A stretch of DNA of 64,000 nucleotides from a virus: positions 1 through 64,000 of the IMG/VR virus record IMGVR_UViG_3300033064_000306; one strand, written 5' to 3'. The translations under genes were made by a program, and so were the position numbers. Of the stretch, positions 33,205-41,469 are shown piece by piece. The notes beneath the pieces are model-generated. The model saw only the letters and a program-made list of their open reading frames with translations, did not search any database and was not told where the DNA came from. How positions within the stretch are numbered: position 1 is the first letter of the stretch; each line of letters opens with the position of its first letter.

Positions 33205-33872
33205 CTGTAGTTTCCTTTTCCGTTATGTTCGCAGTCCTTAACAGCACAGAACTTGCGACAAGTAAAATTTGGTTTAGCGTTCCACACACCGTTTTCATGG
33301 GCAGCTTCTAGCTTATCTGTTTCTGTAATCCAAGCCAGCCACTTCTCATGGGCTTCATATTTTGTAAAGTTGGCTTTAATGAAGTCATCGCAAACCAAAA
33401 AGGCTAGCCCTGTGCGTGCTCTCTCAACCATAGGAAAGTGTTTGAACACCGCCAAAGCCATGAGTTCTAACTGCTTGGTGTCAGCATACTGAGCAGATTT
33501 GCCTGTTTTGTAGTCAATAATGTGGGCAACCTGATCGTTAATAATTAGCAAGTCGGCTATGCCTCGATACCAAACGTCTTTGTCAAAAAACCCACATGGC
33601 TCTAAATCCTCGGTTAGACCCATCTTGTATTCACAATGCTTTTGGCCAGGGATACCTTTAAGAACATCCAATACTGGAATAATGAATGCAAACTTCTCCG
33701 GTACAGGTGTATTGCTTCCAATGTAATCTTCGGCGGCTTTGTGTACCATTTCACCATAAGTAATAGCGTCGGTTTTAGGCTCAACAATATCCTTGACTAC
33801 TCGTAGGTGGTAGTACTTGCGTGGGCATTGTTGGAATAAGCCAAGCCCTGAGTATGACCAAGTGATGCTCAT
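33201..33872 (-). CDS. Cas4/RecB-like PD-(D/E)XK exonuclease
   Basis: A 223-residue nuclease. The start at 33872 (MSITWSYSG) is chosen by its ATGA overlap with the upstream gene. The active site is visible as E81, D107 in YRGIADLLI and D120-x-K122 in IIDYKTGK, with an upstream H44 in GEMVHKAAE. Four Cys (C16 in QQCPRKYY, then C205, C209, C214 near the C-terminus) are placed as in Cas4/AddB nucleases that bind a 4Fe-4S cluster. It probably trims DNA ends in replication or recombination; it lies next to the polymerase gene. Confidence 0.85.
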   Translation of the reverse strand: MSITWSYSGLGLFQQCPRKYYHLRVVKDIVEPKTDAITYGEMVHKAAEDYIGSNTPVPEKFAFIIPVLDVLKGIPGQKHCEYKMGLTEDLEPCGFFDKDVWYRGIADLLIINDQVAHIIDYKTGKSAQYADTKQLELMALAVFKHFPMVERARTGLAFLVCDDFIKANFTKYEAHEKWLAWITETDKLEAAHENGVWNAKPNFTCRKFCAVKDCEHNGKGNYR

Positions 33873-34045
33873 TCTTCTATCCTTATCCATGTTTTAACTG
33901 CACCTGACATCAAACGCATTTCAGTTTGTGCATTTAAACAATGCTCATACGCTATTTGAAAGTTATTCCTAACCAATGCGTCATGTGCCAACTTAATTTC
34001 CTTAAGTGCTTCTAAATACAATGTCGAATATTCAATCTTATCCAT
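33869..34045 (-). CDS. Small helical protein between polymerase and nuclease
   Basis: A 58-residue, mostly helical protein (IEYSTLYLEALKEIKLAHDAL, then AYEHCLNAQTEMRLM). The start at 34045 shares a base with the polymerase stop (TAATG); its stop overlaps the nuclease start (ATGA). The short repeated helical pattern resembles a single tetratricopeptide-like hairpin. Function is unknown. Confidence 0.65.
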   Translation of the reverse strand: MDKIEYSTLYLEALKEIKLAHDALVRNNFQIAYEHCLNAQTEMRLMSGAVKTWIRIEE

Positions 34046-35877
34046 TACAAATTCCATTCCTCAATAGCTTTTTTCTTACTGCAATCACCGTAGGATGTAC
34101 CTACTCCAAGTTCGCAAGTCAATGGAAGTTCTTGAGCCCACTTAGGTCTCCATTTCATGCACTCGTCAATATACACCATAGCATTATCTTGTTCTTCTTC
34201 ACGCACTATTGCCATGACTGCGTCGTGTACTGTTAATGCAACTCTGTAACGCTTGGCTATACGGAGCATCTGTTCACCAATAATGCACCGTGCTAGGGCT
34301 TGGCATAGGTTCTCTACTACCTTACCCCCATAAATCTTTATTCTTCCACGGCGACTAGCGTAGCTAAACTGTCCTTCTGAGTCTTGTTGGAGGTCTGAAT
34401 AGTTAAGGTAGAGACCGCTTGGCAATAAGAAACCATTCTCCGTAAGGGTAAGTGCCTGCGGTTGACACCCCACTTGCGCAGTTTGTTTATTTCTGAGGGC
34501 TTCGAGGGAACTATTAGCTTCTTTCCAAAGTCGGGGAATGAAAGGGTATCTAGATCTGTAGACATCAATAATCCTAGTCGCTTCCGCATCAGGGATTTCC
34601 ACCCCAAAAGTTCGTAGTTGTACCCCAAACTTGGTAGAACCCATGCCATACCCCGCACCGAGGATTGTCGTCTTACCCACAAACCTTTCTCCCGCATCGA
34701 TCTGCATTTCCTCCTTGCCGTATATAGCAGAAGCCATGATTTTGTACACATCTTCTTTCCTCTCAAACGCATCAACTAAGTCGTTTTGTCCACTAAGCCA
34801 AGCAACTGTTCTTGCTTCAATTTGTGAACTATCTGCATCAATGAGAACGAATCCAGTTGGGGCGACGATGGATTCTTTAAGTAAAGATTTTCTAGGCAGG
34901 TTTTGAAGGTTGAGTTTGTCGTCACCACCCCAGCGTCCAGTATGGGCGGCGTAGTAGCGAAGAGGGACAGGCATCGTTCCTCGTTTAGAGATGTTAATAA
35001 ATCGCTCGGTTCGGGTTTCTTCAAGGGTGCTCTTAGTTCCCAATCTAGCGGCGACAACCGCTTGGACACGCTCATCGGGATGGTCTGCCAAAGCTTTGAA
35101 CCCTTCATCCGACTTTGCAAAGGCATAAGTTTGTTTACCATTAGCAGGGCTCTCTTTCATAGGGGGTTCAACACCAAGACTAATTAGTAGTTCAGCTAAC
35201 TTGGGGTTACTCATCAATGTATCTTTATCTGATATGCAAGCATCAAGTAACTTTTCTTTACGTGCCTTGACTTGCATCAGATGTTGTTCTAATAGGGGTG
35301 TGTCTAGCCGTAGTGTTGGCTCTGAGAACATACGAATGGTCAGGTCAATTAACTTTAGTTCTGATCGGCTAAAGCGTTGTGCAAGCAACTGAAATAGGTC
35401 ATAGGTTAGCTTGACATCGTTCTTGCAATATTCACCGTACTGTGCCAACTGTGCCTTAGAAAAGTCAGCTCTGCGTAGTCCCTTCGCATCTATTACTTCA
35501 GAACCCTTTGTTCCTAACGAATACCGGGAAGCCAGCTTAGCTAAACTATTACCAGCTTCTAGCCCATCAGTAGCCCTAGCCATACCTAATGTATCTAGCC
35601 AAGCCATAGGCTTAATATCAAATACCCAACTAAGAATAGCTGAGTCGAACAGGGCATTGTGTGCCAAAGCAAAGCTGGTCTCCCAATCAAATTGCTCTAG
35701 CCATGCCTTTGTTTCCTCGAAATTACCTGAGAACCATTGGGCTGGTTCGTCGTTATTGGATACAGAAACTCCTATGACCTCGAAGCGATCATCACGAACA
35801 TACTCTTCAGTTGTTAGCTTGGACAAGCTAAATTGCTGATCATAATAAGTTTCAAAGTCAATCGTAAAAGTATTCAT
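34045..35877 (-). CDS. Family A DNA polymerase with 3'-5' exonuclease
   Basis: A 610-residue replicative polymerase. The exonuclease domain has DFETY (D7, E9), LAHNALFD and YCKNDVKLTYDL. The polymerase domain has motif A IDADSSQIEAR (D349), motif B KTTILGAGYG (402-411) and motif C VHDAV (D552). No 5'-3' exonuclease domain is present, as in T7 gp5. Aligning motif B with E. coli Pol I places Leu406 at the position of Phe762. It is coupled to genes on both sides in the replication operon. Confidence 0.95.
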   Translation of the reverse strand: MNTFTIDFETYYDQQFSLSKLTTEEYVRDDRFEVIGVSVSNNDEPAQWFSGNFEETKAWLEQFDWETSFALAHNALFDSAILSWVFDIKPMAWLDTLGMARATDGLEAGNSLAKLASRYSLGTKGSEVIDAKGLRRADFSKAQLAQYGEYCKNDVKLTYDLFQLLAQRFSRSELKLIDLTIRMFSEPTLRLDTPLLEQHLMQVKARKEKLLDACISDKDTLMSNPKLAELLISLGVEPPMKESPANGKQTYAFAKSDEGFKALADHPDERVQAVVAARLGTKSTLEETRTERFINISKRGTMPVPLRYYAAHTGRWGGDDKLNLQNLPRKSLLKESIVAPTGFVLIDADSSQIEARTVAWLSGQNDLVDAFERKEDVYKIMASAIYGKEEMQIDAGERFVGKTTILGAGYGMGSTKFGVQLRTFGVEIPDAEATRIIDVYRSRYPFIPRLWKEANSSLEALRNKQTAQVGCQPQALTLTENGFLLPSGLYLNYSDLQQDSEGQFSYASRRGRIKIYGGKVVENLCQALARCIIGEQMLRIAKRYRVALTVHDAVMAIVREEEQDNAMVYIDECMKWRPKWAQELPLTCELGVGTSYGDCSKKKAIEEWNL

Positions 35878-36185
35878 CTATAGGGTTTATACCTATTTTG
35901 AATCATAAGTAACTGTTGAGCCTTCAGCCCCTTTATTGTTGTTGAACCAAACGGATTGTCCAAGTCATCTTCTTTTTCGTCGGCGGTCATGGTTTGCATA
36001 ACGGCTAAAGTAAACTCTTCCTTGCGAATTTCTTTTATACGGTCAAAAATCATACCTTTTTCGGCTTCGGACATTGCATCACGAAAGTATTCTTTGTAGA
36101 TAAACTTCCACTTATTATTGTCACCATAAAATTCTTCGGGGTGCGTAGCCATCCGAGCTAGCACAATTTCAACTCCTGAGTTCAT
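35874..36185 (-). CDS. Small conserved replication-operon protein
   Basis: A 103-residue protein, starting at MNSGVEIVLARM with AAAGG at proper distance; an ATG two codons upstream is too close to that site. It is helical and charged (ATHPEEFYGDNNKW, EYFRDAMSEAEKGMIFDRIKEIRKEEF), with PFGSTTIKGL near the C-terminus. Its end overlaps the polymerase start by ATGA. I recognise no domain. A polymerase-associated factor is possible by position only. Confidence 0.65.
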   Translation of the reverse strand: MNSGVEIVLARMATHPEEFYGDNNKWKFIYKEYFRDAMSEAEKGMIFDRIKEIRKEEFTLAVMQTMTADEKEDDLDNPFGSTTIKGLKAQQLLMIQNRYKPYR

Positions 36186-36218
36186 TGGCATCCTTTTTTT
36201 TAGGAAACTGGTCCGATA

Positions 36219-36509
36219 TCAGCAACGGTCGTCCTCTAAATATTCTTTGAGTTTGTTTATATTTTCTTCGTTGATAACAAAAGTCTCGCCTCCTGCATCA
36301 CGGATGCGTTTTAGTTCTCGTTCTTGGAGTGCGGTGGTCTTGCCTTTGATGGTCTTGCACTCAATCGCAATGAACAGGGAGTTGAGGCAACATATAATGT
36401 CAGGCACACCTGACTTACCAAAGCCATGCGTAGCTGGAAAAAAGTAGTACACATTGTGTAACTTCAATAGCTTAACAACTGCGGCTTTAACCTTAGCTTC
36501 GGGCTTCAT
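36219..36509 (-). CDS. VRR-NUC domain nuclease
   Basis: A 96-residue stand-alone VRR-NUC nuclease. The motifs are KPEAKVKAAVVKLLK, GFGKSGVPDIICC (catalytic Asp), FIAIECKTIKGKTTALQERE (Glu-x-Lys plus Q), and GGETFVI. This is the compact PD-(D/E)XK core found in phages and in FAN1, where it acts on branched DNA, so Holliday-junction or flap processing is likely. It is the first gene of the unit behind the promoter at 36544-36571. Confidence 0.9.
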   Translation of the reverse strand: MKPEAKVKAAVVKLLKLHNVYYFFPATHGFGKSGVPDIICCLNSLFIAIECKTIKGKTTALQERELKRIRDAGGETFVINEENINKLKEYLEDDRC

Positions 36510-36543
36510 TTACTTTCCTTATGTTACTGCTTATTATTGACAC

Positions 36544-36571
36544 AGTATAGTCCTTAGCCAGACGAAAGCAA
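36544..36571 (-). promoter_or_regulatory. Sigma70-like promoter for the replication operon
   Basis: On the minus strand TTGCTT (36571-36566) and TATACT (36549-36544) are separated by 16 nt. It is 35 nt upstream of the VRR-NUC start and downstream of both a terminator and a palindrome copy, so it is well placed to start the polymerase-nuclease-glycan transcription unit. Confidence 0.65.
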
Positions 36572-36614
36572 GTGATTCTGGAAAATTATTTTATAGGGAT
36601 AAACACCTAGAAAA

Positions 36615-36641
36615 GACAAAGTGTCACTATGCCACTTTGTC
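36615..36641 (-). promoter_or_regulatory. 27-bp palindrome, copy 1
   Basis: Left half GACAAAGTGTCA, 3-bp spacer, right half reading GACAAAGTGGCA on the other strand. It lies just past the terminator of the upstream unit and about 44 nt upstream of the -35 box of the next promoter. It is a member of the nine-copy family. The single arm difference (T versus G at half-site position 10) would break an RNA stem. Confidence 0.75.
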
Positions 36642-36644
36642 CCA

Positions 36645-36670
36645 ATAAAAAAGCCACCCGAAGGTGGCTT
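36645..36670 (-). terminator. Intrinsic terminator
   Basis: An 8-bp stem (AAGCCACC and GGTGGCTT) with loop CGAA at 36651-36670, followed on the minus strand by a T-rich run (36652-36645). It would end transcription from the genes at 36.8-44 kb. The palindrome copy 1 follows at once. Confidence 0.85.
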
Positions 36671-36784
36671 AGTAGGCTAAAGTATATTCCGCATCCTACT
36701 TGCGTTAGAGGGGAGATTGTGGCTTTCGCCTCACCTACCTAACATATACTAGGCTTTAGTAAGTGCAATCAGGAAAACATAATT

Positions 36785-37696
36785 CTACTGCGTAGTGGTA
36801 TCTCTTTCTACTATGAATAACATATCACCTCTAAACTTGCAACCTAGATTAGAGTAAGGCTCATCTTGGTTTATTACCTTGAACATTGCCACCTTTTCAC
36901 GAATAGCTTGAGGCACTTCCTCCAACTCTTTATACTTCTTAAGCGTCTGAGTAGCGTAACTATATATAGCTAGACTACCATTACTAAATATAGATACCGC
37001 ATAGCCTTTGCCTGACTTCTTATGCTCTACTAAGTCATTGGCTTCGTCCCATTCGTTGCATAGCTTCTCATGCTTCTCCAACTTACTAGCTACTGACTGA
37101 GGAATAGCGGGCAATGTAACTGTATCTATGCCTGCTTTTCTAGCCTTGTATGCACTAAGCACGTACCCCATGACTTCGTCTTCTGTGTTTACATCATATT
37201 TAATATACGAGTAGGCTTGCCTTTCCAAGTCCCTAAGTTGGTTATCGACCTGACCCTTGATTAAGCCAATGAGTTCTTCGTTCTGCCTGTTAACAAACAC
37301 CTTCTTAACTGTGCGTAGTGCCACCTTGATGTTCTTGGTGTAAGTGCTTTCAGGATTACCTCGTTCTTTGCTAATGCGAAAACTCTCTACACCATATACC
37401 CATTCTTTATTACCACGAGAGTATCTCTCAGTAACAGACAAGCCACCCAAGCGTTCGCCGTCTTGATAGACATTAACATAATAAATCTCGGCTTTGTTGT
37501 TTCGCTCCATCTTAGTCCCACCCTTGCCATCATCAACCTCTTCATAGTTATGGTTGATGCTGACGGAATTCTCTTCTGCCTTGAACTCGCATAGTGGTTT
37601 TAGTAATGACACTTGTTCTACAAAACTTTCAAGGTCGTTTCTAAATGGTGCGTTGCGATACTCTGCCTTGACACCGCTTTTGTCTATGTTAACCAT
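36785..37696 (-). CDS. Conserved phage protein, unknown, in MoxR/VWA region
   Basis: A 303-residue soluble protein. It mixes beta-rich segments (EIYYVNVYQDGERLGGLSV, KGYAVSIFSNGSLAIYSYA) with helices (NRQNEELIGLIKGQVDNQL). There are no Cys clusters, nucleotide-binding motifs or membrane segments. It is the last gene before the terminator at 36645 and is 9 nt after the DUF3150-like gene, so it shares the transcript of the MoxR/VWA cassette. I do not recognise the family. Confidence 0.65.
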   Translation of the reverse strand: MVNIDKSGVKAEYRNAPFRNDLESFVEQVSLLKPLCEFKAEENSVSINHNYEEVDDGKGGTKMERNNKAEIYYVNVYQDGERLGGLSVTERYSRGNKEWVYGVESFRISKERGNPESTYTKNIKVALRTVKKVFVNRQNEELIGLIKGQVDNQLRDLERQAYSYIKYDVNTEDEVMGYVLSAYKARKAGIDTVTLPAIPQSVASKLEKHEKLCNEWDEANDLVEHKKSGKGYAVSIFSNGSLAIYSYATQTLKKYKELEEVPQAIREKVAMFKVINQDEPYSNLGCKFRGDMLFIVERDTTTQ

Positions 37697-37705
37697 ACTT
37701 CCTCC

Positions 37706-38575
37706 TTAGAAATCAAACTTACTTAAGATAGCGTCGACCTTCATCTTGACCGCTTCTCTAGCATTACTGTTATCACGCAGACTGTCGAGGTCGTGGTGGG
37801 CGATAGCTGACTGCAAGTCTTTGCGTGCTTGCTCTAGCTTGGGGTCTTGTGTGATGTTCAAGTGCTTCAGCATATCCACTAACTCCACGCTATTCTCTAC
37901 TAAGGAGTCACGGAATATTTTTCGTGAGCCGTCGGCATTGTCAGTCAACCTTTCGCTTGTGCGGGTTAAGCACTCATGCAATCTACTCCATGCTTCACGC
38001 ATAGCGTTGTTCAACCTATCTTCGTAGGCGGTGTTGCAGTTAGCCATAATCTCCGCTTTGGATTCCTCGTTGATGTCGATACGGAAGTCGCCTGCGGTGG
38101 GGACAGGAAAGAAACTATATGTGAACTTGAACTTCTTCTTTAAGCTGTCCTCATTCGGGTATTCGTTTCTGTCGAATAGGTCACCAAGTTGAAAGGCAGC
38201 CGCACTTACTAGAGTTGGATACGACTCGATGAACTTATCTACTAATGCGTCGTAGTTCTCCTCTAACTTGTTGAGTTGCTCCTTGTAGTTCATGAAGTTA
38301 GACATGGGCAACAAGCGTGAGCCGTTGTCAGTCCACGGCAGGGTTTGAGAAAGATGCCATGCTCTAGCATTAGCCGCATACTTGACGAGGTTCTCTAACA
38401 CCCCTGTGCCTGCCATCAGGTTCTTGTTAGCATTGACCACCTTGGTCTTTGTCCCCTTGGCTAAGTCAACCTCTGTTGATACACGCTTATCCAATTTCCT
38501 AGCAGTCCATGTGCTGATGGATAGCTCGACGAGCATCGCTGATGATGCAATTGAAATACTGTTATTCAGTTCCAT
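37706..38575 (-). CDS. DUF3150-like protein of the MoxR/VWA cassette
   Basis: A 289-residue helical protein. The start at 38575 (MELNNSISIASS) has GAGGAATCAA before it; the longer frame runs through a palindrome. The N-terminal motif SISTWTARKLDKRVSTEV, with a following KVNA-type segment, and TYSFFPVPTAGDFRIDI resemble DUF3150 proteins, which in integrative elements lie beside MoxR ATPases and VWA proteins. Here the same three kinds of gene are found within 4 kb. It may be a substrate or adaptor for the ATPase. The family call is from memory of motif and context. Confidence 0.65.
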   Translation of the reverse strand: MELNNSISIASSAMLVELSISTWTARKLDKRVSTEVDLAKGTKTKVVNANKNLMAGTGVLENLVKYAANARAWHLSQTLPWTDNGSRLLPMSNFMNYKEQLNKLEENYDALVDKFIESYPTLVSAAAFQLGDLFDRNEYPNEDSLKKKFKFTYSFFPVPTAGDFRIDINEESKAEIMANCNTAYEDRLNNAMREAWSRLHECLTRTSERLTDNADGSRKIFRDSLVENSVELVDMLKHLNITQDPKLEQARKDLQSAIAHHDLDSLRDNSNAREAVKMKVDAILSKFDF

Positions 38576-38840
38576 TTGATTCCTCTTCGGTTGGTTGGGA
38601 CATAGTGTCACCTTGACACTTTGTCCGTTGGTTGTAAAACTTTACAAGGTGTTGGATTGCTTGAGAATAGGTTAAGTTAAAGCCCATCTCTACACCCATC
38701 TTGTTTTTAATAGTGACTAACATCTCAACTGTTTCGGGGTTGAGACTAATGTTAATCTTGCCATCTTTCACTCTGCCTTTCGGCACTTTAGTTTTGATAG
38801 GGTCGTTCATACCGCCGTATCCTTCTTCGATTATTTGCAT
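38562..38840 (-). CDS. Ribbon-helix-helix-like DNA-binding protein
   Basis: A 92-residue protein; the start at 38840 has AAGGAGAATCAA upstream. After a Lys-rich arm (NDPIKTKVPKGRVKDG) comes KINISLNPETVEMLVTIKNKMG, a strand plus helix typical of Arc/MetJ-type ribbon-helix-helix domains, followed by LTYSQAIQHLVKFY as the second helix. Its 3' codons run through palindrome copy 2 and overlap the next gene's start by 14 nt. It is a good candidate for a dimeric binder of the repeated palindromes, with possible autoregulation; that link is inference. Confidence 0.6.
   Translation of the reverse strand: MQIIEEGYGGMNDPIKTKVPKGRVKDGKINISLNPETVEMLVTIKNKMGVEMGFNLTYSQAIQHLVKFYNQRTKCQGDTMSQPTEEESNGTE
38599..38625 (-). 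promoter_or_regulatory. 27-bp palindrome, copy 2
   Basis: Half-sites GACATAGTGTCA and (other strand) GACAAAGTGTCA, spacer 3 bp, flanked by GG and CC. It is inside the last codons of the RHH-like gene and 24 nt upstream of the DUF3150-like start. No canonical promoter is seen beside it. Confidence 0.75.
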
Positions 38841-38850
38841 TTGATTCTCC

Positions 38851-40089
38851 TTATTCGACATGAACAATTTTGCCAACGGGTGCGTCAGCACTACTAAAGC
38901 GACTATTACCTTTGATGCACCACAACACAGGAGCAGATAGAGTCCAATTACTTGGGTCTTGTTGCCCGATGTATCCGTCGGTCAGCATGATTAAACACTC
39001 AGGCTTGATGTTGTGCTTCTCCATAAACTTAGGCACGCAAGCTGGCTCAGTCCCCCCACCACCCGCAGGCTTTGTGCTTTCGGTTAACCCTGAAAGTTCG
39101 TTCTCCATATATGTTTCTCTAGAAGCAACATGGGTATCCCAATACAGTAGGTCAATGACTTCGGGTGATACCTCTTCGCAGATAGACTTAACCTCTGATA
39201 AGAATTGATTTAGTTCTGCCGAACCAATCGAACCCGATGTGTCAATAGCGATTGCGATACCACCTACCTTTTCAGAATAGGATGAGGGCATAATTATATC
39301 GGCAGCAAGATAACGCTTATGCAGTCGTCGCCATGTAGATTGGTCTTTACCTTGCGTCATCGACTTAACGAAATCACGCAACGCTTCCTTCCAATCAATC
39401 TTGGGAACAAGCATATCTCCAATCTCACGACTGACATTACCACCTAGCTTACCTACAAGAATAGAACCCTGACGCAACGCTGACTCGACTTCTTTAGCGA
39501 TAGCTTCTTTCTCTTCGGTAGACATTTCTTTAGCACCATCCCAATCATGCTCGTCAAAACCTTTGCCTTCACCTTTGATTGGATTATCACCATCACCACC
39601 ACTACCACCTCCACCGCCACCACCACCTTCTTCCTTCTCTTTCTCTAGCAGTAGAAAGATTTGGTGTGAGTCCATACCTCGATACTTCTCGTCGATTAGA
39701 CCTAGCACATTACCTAGTTCGTCGGTAGGCATTTCAGTATCGTTTTCATGAGGGTCATAGTCACGGATTTGCAGGTTAATCACATAATCGCAAGCCATAT
39801 TAGCCAACTGTGCGTTCTTCTTATGCAACTTCTCCCACACTACCAAGTGACGATAAGCCTTGTGCATATTCTCGTGCAAGATAAGGAAAGCCAACTGCTT
39901 GTCGTTCAAGCTGTCTACAAACTTACGACCATACCGAACATCAAGTCCGTTGGTGCAAGCAGTAGCTACATTGTCCTCGACTGTGACTTTGCCAATCATG
40001 AACAAGCCTGAGAACAAGCAATAGTTCTTGTGCTTCATTAACTGCACATGACAACGCTCAATGCGTTGCTCTGCTGATAATCTACTCAT
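38851..40089 (-). CDS. VWA-like metallopeptidase-fold protein (DUF2201-type)
   Basis: A 412-residue protein. The N-terminal half has a zinc-binding HENMH (72-76) followed by NMACDYVINLQI, as in the putative metallopeptidase domain of DUF2201. A flexible Gly-rich linker (GGGGGGGGSGGDGD, near 155-168) leads to a C-terminal VWA-like domain with MIDAS residues AIDTSGSIGS (D283, S285, S287) and LIMLTDGYIG. Such proteins act as partners of MoxR AAA+ ATPases, here encoded two genes upstream, in chaperone or complex-assembly roles. Confidence 0.85.
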   Translation of the reverse strand: MSRLSAEQRIERCHVQLMKHKNYCLFSGLFMIGKVTVEDNVATACTNGLDVRYGRKFVDSLNDKQLAFLILHENMHKAYRHLVVWEKLHKKNAQLANMACDYVINLQIRDYDPHENDTEMPTDELGNVLGLIDEKYRGMDSHQIFLLLEKEKEEGGGGGGGGSGGDGDNPIKGEGKGFDEHDWDGAKEMSTEEKEAIAKEVESALRQGSILVGKLGGNVSREIGDMLVPKIDWKEALRDFVKSMTQGKDQSTWRRLHKRYLAADIIMPSSYSEKVGGIAIAIDTSGSIGSAELNQFLSEVKSICEEVSPEVIDLLYWDTHVASRETYMENELSGLTESTKPAGGGGTEPACVPKFMEKHNIKPECLIMLTDGYIGQQDPSNWTLSAPVLWCIKGNSRFSSADAPVGKIVHVE

Positions 40090-40099
40090 ATAAATCTCC

Positions 40100-40330
40100 T
40101 TAGTTCCATCTTAGTTTTGGACAATCAGGGGCAGTGTTTCTACCCCTACGCACACATAGTGTGTCTGCAATTAAGTCTTTTAAGCCATGACGCATACAAT
40201 CTAGTCGTCTGTCCATCTTGGCATAAAGGCTTTCACGCAAATCACCATTGGTTCTACTAATACGCTTGACCTTGTGCAAACCCCTACGCTTCCACATACG
40301 CTCAAGTGCTACGCTTACTCGCTTAGTCAT
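40100..40330 (-). CDS. Small basic protein in the MoxR/VWA cassette
   Basis: A 76-residue, highly basic protein (MTKRVSVALERMWKRRGLHKVKR). The start at 40330 follows an AGGGGGA ribosome binding site; the longer frame begins inside the MoxR gene. It contains two Cys (C46, C61 by my count) and ends in PDCPKLRWN. It lies between the MoxR and VWA genes, so it may belong to that complex or bind nucleic acid. No family recognised. Confidence 0.55.
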   Translation of the reverse strand: MTKRVSVALERMWKRRGLHKVKRISRTNGDLRESLYAKMDRRLDCMRHGLKDLIADTLCVRRGRNTAPDCPKLRWN

Positions 40331-40341
40331 ATATCCCCCTA

Positions 40342-41436
40342 TCAAAATAAATATTGGTGTTTGGTCATCCAATCAACAAAGGATTGGTGTGTAAGGAATA
40401 GCTTTTTCTTGTCGTCATCCTTCAAGCCTGTAAGACAAAATACCGATTGCAACTCTGTCGGTGTCCGCTTGAGGTATTCAAAGAACTTGCCGATGGTTTG
40501 GCGGTCGATACGCTGAACTGCACTAAACGCAAGCAAGCACAATGCAGTCGGACTTGATGGGACAATGGCGGTGTTTGGGTCTTTGATAATTGACTCCCAT
40601 GTCGGCAAACTATCCGCTACTTCTACGAATGACATCAAGTCACGAGCCGCTGGTGCTCCAATCGTGCCTTCTAGCGCACAAAGGGTTGCGTTGTCAGTTA
40701 CCTTGTTGCGCCCATTAAGAATATTACTTGCTCTAGCAAGGGAACGAGGGGAAACAAAAGACTTCTGCGCTTCCTTTGGGTTGAAGATATATTTATTACC
40801 CTCTTGACTTGGCTCAAGATAAGATGCCAACGCTTGAGGTGTTTGCTTAATCCACGCAAGGACTTCGGGTGCGATGTTATTACGCAATGCCCAATGACCC
40901 CATGAGTTGTCGTCAACTGAACCATCAGGATTAAAGCCTGCGTGTGGTTTCTTAATATTAATTACGGATAAACGATTACGGGAATGGCTCATCATGTTAT
41001 CGCCTACCCCGTCGGTGGTGTAGTTACCCGCCGTTATCACTATCGTATCCTTGTGCAAGGGGATACCCATAATCATGCGTGGCTCGTTAAGCATTGGATG
41101 CAACATATTCTTAACTGATTGATGACCCTTAGTAAACTCATCGCAAAAGATAACGAGTGGCTCTTTCAGATGAAAACCCCATTGTTCGTTGGGGTAAATC
41201 TTGGTGGTTTTGGTTTCGTGGTTGGGGATTGGGATACCTAGTTCACCCAACTCTACATTTGGTACATCGATATAGATGCCTTTATAGCCAGTTCTTTCTA
41301 CAATGTTCTTGAACATTGAGGTTTTGCCTACCCCTGGCTCACCCATAAGGTGAAAGGTTACACCAGCACCATGTGTTACTACGGAATCCTCTGCTTCTTT
41401 GAGGGTTACGCTACGATTTAATAAAACTTGAGACAT
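40342..41436 (-). CDS. MoxR-like AAA+ ATPase
   Basis: A 364-residue AAA+ protein. Walker A is GEPGVGKTS (32-40), Walker B VIFCDE (95-100, D99/E100), and TAGNYTTDGVGDNMMSHSRNR supplies sensor 1 and arginine-finger regions of the MoxR group. The C-terminal half is helical. MoxR ATPases with VWA partners remodel or activate protein complexes. Palindrome copy 3 sits 34 nt upstream of the start. Phage versions have no settled role. Confidence 0.85.
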   Translation of the reverse strand: MSQVLLNRSVTLKEAEDSVVTHGAGVTFHLMGEPGVGKTSMFKNIVERTGYKGIYIDVPNVELGELGIPIPNHETKTTKIYPNEQWGFHLKEPLVIFCDEFTKGHQSVKNMLHPMLNEPRMIMGIPLHKDTIVITAGNYTTDGVGDNMMSHSRNRLSVINIKKPHAGFNPDGSVDDNSWGHWALRNNIAPEVLAWIKQTPQALASYLEPSQEGNKYIFNPKEAQKSFVSPRSLARASNILNGRNKVTDNATLCALEGTIGAPAARDLMSFVEVADSLPTWESIIKDPNTAIVPSSPTALCLLAFSAVQRIDRQTIGKFFEYLKRTPTELQSVFCLTGLKDDDKKKLFLTHQSFVDWMTKHQYLF

Positions 41437-41469
41437 ATTATATTTCCTTATTAGTTAGTTATTATTTGG

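Noticed and set aside
39563-39751. Pro-rich plus-strand frame opposite the VWA gene linker
   Set aside because: It is the antisense of the Gly-rich linker.
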